Shown here: positions 1 to 4,308 of the stretch, piece by piece
Numbering within the stretch: position 1 is the stretch's first letter
Layout of the letters: every line of letters begins with the position of its first letter
NCBI GenBank assembly: GCA_030608745.1
Contig: JAUWDQ010000116.1
Coordinates: forward strand, 1 to 8,431
From: Pseudomonadota bacterium
Lineage (GTDB): Bacteria > Desulfobacterota > BSN033 > WVXP01 > G020346125
Direction: 5' to 3'
DNA: 8,431 nucleotides
The notes under the pieces: model-generated
Databases searched by the model: none
What the model saw: the letters and a program-made list of their open reading frames with translations, nothing else
What the model was told of the DNA's origin: nothing
Position numbers and translations under genes: made by a program

Positions 1-3
1 ACC

Positions 4-66
4 CTGCCTACTGCCTGCCCCTCCTCTTGCTCTCACCTCTACCCTCATCCCTGCTTCCTTCCGACC
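4..66. repeat. Pyrimidine-rich tract with weak 7-bp periodicity
   Basis: This stretch is almost entirely C and T on the plus strand. It can be cut into nine 7-base units such as CTGCCTA, CTGCCTG, CTCACCT, CTACCCT and CATCCCT. The four units at 32-59 all end in CCT. The periodicity is visible but imperfect, and the tract is cut by the window edge, so its true extent is unknown. No coding frame with a credible start is seen here. It runs almost directly into an 8-bp repeat tract. Confidence 0.4.
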
Positions 67-74
67 GTTGCACA

Positions 75-149
75 GCAGCACTGCAACACCGCAGCACTTG
101 TATTTCGCTGCAGCACTGCAGCACCGCATAACGGCAGTACCCAAACTCC
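75..149. repeat. Degenerate 8-bp tandem repeat, consensus GCAGCACY (copy 1)
   Basis: Successive 8-base units read GCAGCACT, GCAACACC, GCAGCACT and TGTATTTC. A 3-base slip (GCT) follows, then GCAGCACT, GCAGCACC, GCATAACG, GCAGTACC and CAAACTCC. The last 31 bases (118-148) match positions 3906-3936 at 28 of 31 positions, so the element is dispersed as well as tandem. A plus-strand frame is open across it, but no ribosome binding site or recognisable protein supports coding. Confidence 0.65.
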
Positions 150-250
150 TAAGGTCCAAATATCCGTTTTTGGCCGTGCTTTTTGGAAAGAAGGTGACCT
201 CCAGGAGGGTCAATAGAGAGCCCGCTGACCCAAAGACAGACCCCTCCCCG

Positions 251-559
251 CTAACAGACCCGGTACGTTGGATTTTCAACGTGCGACCTTTTGCAACGCG
301 GGCAGCGGCCAGGGCGGGTGAACCGCTTCCGGTCTTGAAAAACATATCCACACACCAGACACCGGAAAGGTCGGATATTGAGCTTTTTCCCCTGGGTCGC
401 TACGGAGCGCGCAATATGAGAAAGATGCTCGTAAACCTCTTTTTCCCGGATTCCCGTCGCCTGGGAAAGTTCCCTGGCGCTCATTTCCTTTTTGTTCAAG
501 AGGGCGATCATCTGCTGACGAATCGTTTGCACGTCATCCCGATGTACTTCTTGCTTCAT
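251..559 (-). CDS. Small transcriptional regulator: HTH domain fused to C-terminal zinc ribbon
   Basis: This predicted cytoplasmic DNA-binding protein has 102 residues. Residues about 12-50 form a winged-helix/HTH-like segment: QTIRQQMIALL, then the helix pair SARELSQATGIREKEVYEHL. Residues 67-89 form a zinc ribbon with C67-x2-C70 and C86-x2-C89. This two-part architecture is that of the short 'HTH fused to Zn-ribbon' predicted regulators found in archaea and many anaerobic bacteria; their targets are generally unknown. The ATG at 559 is the only usable start, because an in-frame stop lies five codons upstream and no GTG or TTG intervenes. No clear Shine-Dalgarno sequence precedes it, which suggests weak or leaderless-type initiation. 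It stands alone, with repeats downstream and 236 bp separating it from the next minus-strand gene. The family call is fairly sure; the specific role is unknown. Confidence 0.8.
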   Translation of the reverse strand: MKQEVHRDDVQTIRQQMIALLNKKEMSARELSQATGIREKEVYEHLSHIARSVATQGKKLNIRPFRCLVCGYVFQDRKRFTRPGRCPRCKRSHVENPTYRVC

Positions 560-795
560 TTGGAAGATTGCTCAATAAAGGATCAAACTTTCCCACTGAC
601 CCCCAGGTTTCCGTAACCCCATCACGGATTTAATTTCTCAGGTTGTGCCATGGTTACAGATGCTCGCCAGAGCTTTTTCCCTTGGCAATATCGTGTAACT
701 TTTCTCGGATGGCCCCCTTCAAGGCTCAAAACATCTTGGTTCCGGCTCTGATAATTCGATCAAGGCGGCTTATCGGCTTTCGGGCCTAAATGATT
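560..795. other. Intergenic spacer with no supported gene
   Basis: This lies between the stop of the DUF1207 gene and the start of the HTH/zinc-ribbon gene, both on the minus strand. On the minus strand it holds a short open stretch of about 22 codons (translation LKGAIREKLHDIAKGKSSG and on), with only a TTG as possible start and no ribosome binding site. It could be a gene shard but is too short to name. No convincing terminator hairpin with a T-run is seen. Confidence 0.4.
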
Positions 796-1950
796 CTAAA
801 AATAGAAGTGAGCCCCGATGCCCATATATTCAATCGACCTTTCGTAGAATTGCCCGTTGGGAGAATAACCGTTGAAGTACTCCAGCATTACCTGTGCCTT
901 ATGGCCGACTGTCTTTGCGCTTTCGAGCTGTATGCCGACGCGGAGGGATACATCGGTATTCCAATCGTTTTCTTCCACATTCTTAAAGTCGGCTCCCGCC
1001 ACAGGCCTCACCACACCACCCAGATAGGTCCATGGGCTCTTCAATTCAAAGCCGAATTGTGTCGACCAGGGATCGAGATCCGATGGCACACGATGAAACA
1101 GATAGCCACCACCAGTGTAAACGCGGACCCACTTGCCAAAATCGTAGGACAGTTTCACGTCCACCCCCTCGTAGCTGAGATTGACCCGATCCACGCGATT
1201 GCGTAAAAGATACTCGTCGCCGATGTGAGAGCTCTGGTGAAAGACGCGCAATAGGGCTGAAAAGGCTTCGTCTCGGTAACTAATTGGAACCCCCACCCAG
1301 TAATCGGCGTTAACAAGATCATAAGAATGAGCGTCAAGATCAAAAATAGCAAACACAGCTGCTTGGATTCCTAGTTGCCACTGTCCCCTAAAAGGAGCAT
1401 CATCTCTATATAAACCTAAGGTTTCGCCAAAACTCGTTGCACCAACGTTTCTTAGCTCTTTATCATCTATGTAATATTGATAGGTAGCGGAGAAATGAGG
1501 CCAGCGTGGATCAGCAATGAGAGGATCAAAGAGTCTTCCCTTCGGGAGAATAACACGATTGGATGCCGAGTTTTCCGCTTCTCCTTGTTCTCCCTCCGGA
1601 GTTGCTGTCGACAGTTGTGGAGCAGGAGCAGATGCCTCATTCGTTGCTTGTTGCTCGGGCTCCATAACCTGGACTCGCACAACACCCTGAATGCACGAAA
1701 GTGAAGCAATTACCTTATCACGATTAGTACCCTCGAACTCCTCGGCTCTCATGGTAATCACACCATCTTTTAGGCTCAAAGAAGAGGCTGCCAAATTAAA
1801 TTCCCGTTCAAGCACAGCGGTAGCATATCCCGCAATAAAACTGTCATCCACTGATACCGCATCCACCTTTGAAGCAAACAAAACGATAGAGGCAAAGCAT
1901 AGCAGCAAAGGACAAACAATCTTCAGCTTGATTAATCCTTTCGGCTCCAT
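796..1950 (-). CDS. Secreted outer-membrane protein with BON-like N-terminus and DUF1207 barrel domain
   Basis: This exported protein has 384 residues and probably sits in the outer membrane; its function is unknown. Residues 1-31 form a signal peptide: basic KGLIKLK, then a hydrophobic stretch, ending ASKVDA. Residues about 37-96 resemble a BON-like fold (DSFIAGYATAVLEREF, then VIASLSCIQGVVRVQV), a domain that often binds membranes or peptidoglycan. Residues 98-134 form an Ala/Glu/Gln/Ser-rich linker. Residues about 136-384 match the DUF1207 type, opening with LPKGRLFDPLIADPRWPHF and followed by alternating aromatic beta strands. The chain ends in HFYF; a C-terminal aromatic residue is typical of outer-membrane barrels. 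The ATG at 1950 is preceded by GGGGGAGA at good spacing, which fixes the start. It is divergent from the small membrane protein at 2304. The DUF1207 call is strong; the BON-like call is weaker. Confidence 0.85.
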   Translation of the reverse strand: MEPKGLIKLKIVCPLLLCFASIVLFASKVDAVSVDDSFIAGYATAVLEREFNLAASSLSLKDGVITMRAEEFEGTNRDKVIASLSCIQGVVRVQVMEPEQQATNEASAPAPQLSTATPEGEQGEAENSASNRVILPKGRLFDPLIADPRWPHFSATYQYYIDDKELRNVGATSFGETLGLYRDDAPFRGQWQLGIQAAVFAIFDLDAHSYDLVNADYWVGVPISYRDEAFSALLRVFHQSSHIGDEYLLRNRVDRVNLSYEGVDVKLSYDFGKWVRVYTGGGYLFHRVPSDLDPWSTQFGFELKSPWTYLGGVVRPVAGADFKNVEENDWNTDVSLRVGIQLESAKTVGHKAQVMLEYFNGYSPNGQFYERSIEYMGIGAHFYF

Positions 1951-2303
1951 TTCTCTCCCCCATACGTATTTTTACTAACTCGCTACAGACTCATGATTTC
2001 GAACCAATAACCCGCCGATACCAGCGATCTCCTATTTTTCAAGCATTCTACTTTCTTCCACGTGCTGGACTGTAAAACGGTGCTACCAACAGGGTAAGTG
2101 CATATAATTAGGAAATAATTTGACTGTGGGTATGCCAAGAACTTTCAATTCCCTGTTTTACCTTATTTCAATACCTCACCCCTTTGACAATGACCCCCCT
2201 GGCAATTGACAATTATTAATGGTTTAAGATAAATAGAATAATGGGACAAGCAATGAATGGGCCTCATGTATAGGTTCTGGTAACATTAAAAAAGGAGGGG
2301 GAA
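1951..2303. other. Divergent AT-rich intergenic region
   Basis: This 353-bp region separates the divergent DUF1207 gene and small membrane-protein gene. It contains the plus-strand promoter described separately and two TTGACAAT motifs 22 bp apart (2184-2191 and 2206-2213). On the minus side there is a good ribosome binding site for the DUF1207 gene but no convincing -35/-10 pair. No ORF, RNA gene or long hairpin is evident. Confidence 0.5.
2206..2234 (+). promoter_or_regulatory. Putative sigma70-type promoter for the small membrane protein
   Basis: A perfect TTGACA at 2206-2211 is followed, after 16-17 bp, by the AT-rich hexamer GATAAA or ATAAAT (2228-2234). This would give a start of transcription near 2241 and a leader of about 60 bases. 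A second TTGACA lies one helical double-turn upstream at 2184-2189. The -10 match is only partial. Confidence 0.45.
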
Positions 2304-2573
2304 ATGAAACTCAACCTTAAAGCTCTAGTCTTGACAGCAGGCATTCTATGGGCATTGGCGGTATTTCTGGTCGGCGTCCTAAACCTCATTTGGTCGGGAT
2401 ACGGTGTGGCTTTCTTGCAACTCATAGCTTCGATCTATCCTGGCTATCATGCCACTAGTTCCTTCGGCGACTTGATCGTTGGAACCCTATATGCCCTTGT
2501 CGATGGCGCCATCTGCGGGTTGGTCTTCGGCTGGCTCTATAACTTGTTTGTTGGCAAAGGAAGGACTGCATAA
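2304..2573 (+). CDS. Small two-helix integral membrane protein, holin-like annotation family
   Basis: This membrane protein has 89 residues. Hydrophobic segments span residues about 7-29 (LVLTAGILWALAVFLVGVL) and 57-82 (LIVGTLYALVDGAICGLVFG), with a moderately hydrophobic stretch about 33-47 between them. The C-terminus is short and basic (GKGRTA), placing it probably in the cytoplasm. Similar short proteins in environmental genomes are often labelled 'bacteriophage holin' on general shape, but nothing phage-like (endolysin, tail genes) is nearby, so a lysis role is not supported. The ribosome binding site GGAGGGGG at 2294-2301, right before the ATG, is very strong and suggests high translation. 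It is a single gene converging on the minus-strand gene at 2824. The function is unknown. Confidence 0.75.
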   Translation: MKLNLKALVLTAGILWALAVFLVGVLNLIWSGYGVAFLQLIASIYPGYHATSSFGDLIVGTLYALVDGAICGLVFGWLYNLFVGKGRTA

Positions 2574-2608
2574 GCAGTCGCCAAGAATCCAATACTGATC
2601 CGATAGAG

Positions 2609-2634
2609 CACGATCTTTCCCTAGGGAAATCGTG
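2609..2634. terminator. Strong palindrome between convergent genes, possible bidirectional terminator
   Basis: CACGA pairs with TCGTG, and TTTCCC pairs with GGGAAA around a TA centre, with a two-base bulge (TC) on the left arm. The inner 14 bases (2616-2629) are a perfect palindrome. It sits 36 bp after the stop of the small membrane gene and between convergent genes. Neither side has a clear T-run, so intrinsic termination is plausible but not certain. Confidence 0.4.
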
Positions 2635-2786
2635 GGTGGGTGAAACTTCGTCATCGTAAGGAAGGCAGGAACCTCCAGAGACAGAACCAACCAACGATAA
2701 AAACCACTCCCCCCCACGGGTGTGATCGCCCCGAGCCAGGCCGCCGAGGGTAATATTCTCCCCACCGAGGCTCAAAAGCCCACTTC

Positions 2787-2820
2787 CCCCAAAAGGGGCA
2801 AAAGTCTCGCCCAACTTTTG
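2787..2820 (-). terminator. Tandem hairpins just after the unknown cysteine-cluster gene
   Basis: On the minus strand, four bases after the stop codon, CAAAAGT and ACTTTTG form a perfect 7-bp stem around an 8-base loop (2799-2820). A small CCCC/GGGG hairpin with a TTTT loop follows (2788-2798). The position suits transcription termination, but the classic T-tract is missing. Confidence 0.35.
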
Positions 2821-2823
2821 TGG

Positions 2824-3651
2824 TTACTTTATATAGGCAGGCAATTCGTCCACATCCTTCCCCTGGAAGGTGCAGAGAAGGCCGCAGGTTTTACAGGGAC
2901 CCTTGACAGGCGCCAGAGGAGGTTCTCCCTTTATCCCCTCTATGAAATCCAAACACCTGTTAACGTCCCCATCTTTTCCCTCGACGATGAGAGTTACAGC
3001 CCCTTCCGATCCCCCAAATCCACCCGAGGCGAAATGAACTGCCTTGAGCCCAAAAAGGGTCTCTATGGCCTCTATTTCCGTGACCACTTTTCCGCCAGCC
3101 ACGCAAGCCAGTCCCACACGGGCACCGATAGTTCTGCCAAGGGTTAACCTTCCGCCATATTTTGCCGCCTCTTCAACTGAAGCAACTAACTTTTCAAGTC
3201 CAACGGAATAGATAATTGTCATGCCCTGGGCCTTCATGGCTAAATAAAATTGGCCCATAGTTCCTCCCACGGGACTGGCCAGTATCACGCCGACTTTTCC
3301 ACCTGGATCAACGGCATTGGCTCCTTTCAGCAATATGTCACCGGGACCGAGTTTGTCGATTACTGAGGCCGGATCCACTTCCAGAACCTGGCCTTTATGA
3401 AATGTAACCGGCTTGCTTCTCATGTCGGGGGGAAGGGCACACAAAACCCCGTTAATAACCTGCCCGGCCAAATACTTTTCCTTCTCCGTCGTTTTGTTCA
3501 AGAGTTCTTCCAGGATGTACGCGTTTGTGGAACCCCGGCCCACCAGCAAATACCCGTTGTTCTTCGCATGCTGCACTTCGGGCATGGCTACCACAGCTTT
3601 ACCGAGTAGTCTCTTGGATTCCGCCGGTGTCAAACTAAACAATGCTTGCAT
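2824..3651 (-). CDS. Conserved protein of unknown function with C-terminal CxxCxxxC cluster
   Basis: This soluble protein has 275 residues, no signal peptide and no membrane segment. The middle (residues about 104-155) reads GDILLKGANAVDPGGKVGV, then ASPVGGTMGQFYLAMKAQGM and VGLEKLV. The 'ANAVD..G' turn followed by a small-residue helix recalls NagB/RpiA/CoA-transferase-like folds such as the LUD group, but this is only a resemblance. Residues 253-260 (CKTCGLLC) form a compact cysteine cluster that could bind metal or a cofactor. An ATG 15 bases further upstream (3666) is in frame, but it overlaps the GGGAGGTC Shine-Dalgarno sequence at 3657-3664. That motif sits 5-6 bases before the ATG at 3651, so the shorter start is chosen. 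It is a single gene with a structured leader (see 3699-3729). Its function cannot be named from sequence; conservation is judged from recalled similar hypothetical proteins in deltaproteobacteria. Confidence 0.75.
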   Translation of the reverse strand: MQALFSLTPAESKRLLGKAVVAMPEVQHAKNNGYLLVGRGSTNAYILEELLNKTTEKEKYLAGQVINGVLCALPPDMRSKPVTFHKGQVLEVDPASVIDKLGPGDILLKGANAVDPGGKVGVILASPVGGTMGQFYLAMKAQGMTIIYSVGLEKLVASVEEAAKYGGRLTLGRTIGARVGLACVAGGKVVTEIEAIETLFGLKAVHFASGGFGGSEGAVTLIVEGKDGDVNRCLDFIEGIKGEPPLAPVKGPCKTCGLLCTFQGKDVDELPAYIK

Positions 3652-3698
3652 TTTAAGACCTCCCATCTGTGTGGATATTTTTTTCGGCGATGTTGAAA

Positions 3699-3729
3699 CC
3701 TCGCCTTCACGGGCGAGGAAACCCCGCCC
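3699..3729 (-). promoter_or_regulatory. Three-segment alternative hairpin in the leader of the unknown gene
   Basis: Read on the minus strand, segment 1 (3729-3722, GGGCGGGG) can pair with segment 2 (3718-3711, CCTCGCCC) around a TTT loop, with one G-T pair. Segment 2 can instead pair perfectly over 7 bp with segment 3 (3705-3699, GGCGAGG). The two structures exclude each other and lie about 48 bases before the start codon. This could be an attenuator-like leader or simply a REP-type palindromic element; many environmental genomes carry GGGGCGAGG-type repeats. Confidence 0.4.
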
Positions 3730-3905
3730 CTATATACATTGGCTCTTTCTAGATTAAGAGTATCGGCATTGAAAAACCCTTATCTCCTGTTGGGTGGGAG
3801 GAAGTATAGGATAAAGGTGCTTGCGCGTCAATAGAAAAGGCACTGGAGTTTCCTTATTTTTTCGGGGCCTCCGTTGCCCCTGACCGTAATTCCATCCTCC
3901 AAACT
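3730..3905. other. Non-coding spacer
   Basis: No supported gene is present. A minus-strand open frame crosses this region and the 9-bp array, but it starts inside the repeat without a ribosome binding site. A short GGGGC/GCCCC hairpin lies at 3864-3880. The promoter of the minus-strand gene may lie near 3731-3770, but no convincing pair of boxes is seen. Confidence 0.4.
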
Positions 3906-3937
3906 GCAGCACCTCATAACCGCAGCACCCAAACTCG
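3906..3937. repeat. Degenerate 8-bp repeat GCAGCACC (copy 2)
   Basis: Four 8-base units read GCAGCACC, TCATAACC, GCAGCACC and CAAACTCG. Bases 3906-3936 match 118-148 with three substitutions and no gap. As in copy 1, it is followed or preceded closely by a short repeat of different period, here the 9-bp array starting about 33 bp later. Confidence 0.65.
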
Positions 3938-3969
3938 GCTGAAAGAATCACCTGACGAAGCATCAAATT

Positions 3970-4140
3970 GAAGAACCGACGGAATACCAAACAAACCGAA
4001 TAAACCAAACAAACGAAAGAAACGAAACAAACCGGATTAACGCTCATAACCATCTGAACGATCTAAACAATTCAAACCATCTAAACCGATTAAACGAGAC
4101 AAACCAGATAAACCAAAAAACCCGGAGAGACTGAGGAAAC
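3970..4140. repeat. Degenerate 9-bp tandem array, units ending AAC (GTT on minus strand)
   Basis: Cut into exact 9-base units from 3988, fourteen consecutive units (to 4113) all end in AAC, and eleven of them end in AAAC. Examples are CAAACAAAC, CGAATAAAC, GATCTAAAC, CATCTAAAC and CAGATAAAC. Position 1 is mostly C or G, position 2 mostly A, and positions 3-6 vary widely. Weaker units extend the phase to 3970 and 4140 (TGAGGAAAC at 4132-4140), giving about 19 units without a single length change. No unit is separated by a spacer, so it is not a CRISPR array. It ends about 170 bp before the transketolase-like gene. Confidence 0.85.
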
Positions 4141-4165
4141 TCAGCAAGGTCCAGTCACATATCCC

Positions 4166-4195
4166 TTGACATCCCTTAGAGATTTGCTTTATTTA
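4166..4195 (+). promoter_or_regulatory. Putative promoter of the transketolase-like gene
   Basis: A perfect TTGACA at 4166-4171 is followed, after 17-18 bp, by an AT-rich block (TTATTTAAT region, 4189-4197) that could serve as a -10. The -35 box lies inside a direct repeat of ATCCCTT (4161-4167 and 4171-4177). The leader to the start codon would be about 105 bases. The -10 match is poor. Confidence 0.35.
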
Positions 4196-4308
4196 ATGGA
4201 CTAGGAACTCCTTTATAAGATTGAGTATAAAAGCCTTGAAGTTTATCTCTATTATGGTTGACCCCGATTTTTTGGGTGAGGAAAAAACGATACTGAAAGG
4301 AGCAAACC

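Noticed and set aside
68..616. Plus-strand 182-residue open frame crossing the 8-bp repeat
   Set aside because: It lies opposite the well-supported HTH/zinc-ribbon gene, begins inside the repeat without a ribosome binding site, and has no recognisable domain.
2304..2573. Phage holin as part of a prophage
   Set aside because: No endolysin, spanin, integrase or structural gene is nearby; only general size and two helices suggest it.
2455..2814. Minus-strand open frames over the small membrane gene and its downstream spacer
   Set aside because: They are Arg/Ser/Gly-rich with no domain or ribosome binding site, and antisense to a gene with a strong ribosome binding site.
3864..3880. GGGGC/GCCCC hairpin as a terminator
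   Set aside because: The T-rich tract lies before, not after, the hairpin on the plus strand and becomes an A-run after it on the minus strand.
3754..4053. Minus-strand frame with a Val-x-x repeat (VCFVSFVCLVYSVCLVF)
   Set aside because: The pattern is a by-product of the 9-bp array; its ATG lies inside the array without a ribosome binding site, and the downstream part resembles nothing.
3970..4140. CRISPR array
   Set aside because: Units are 9 bases with a 3-4 base core and no 28-37 base repeat or spacer structure; no cas gene is present.
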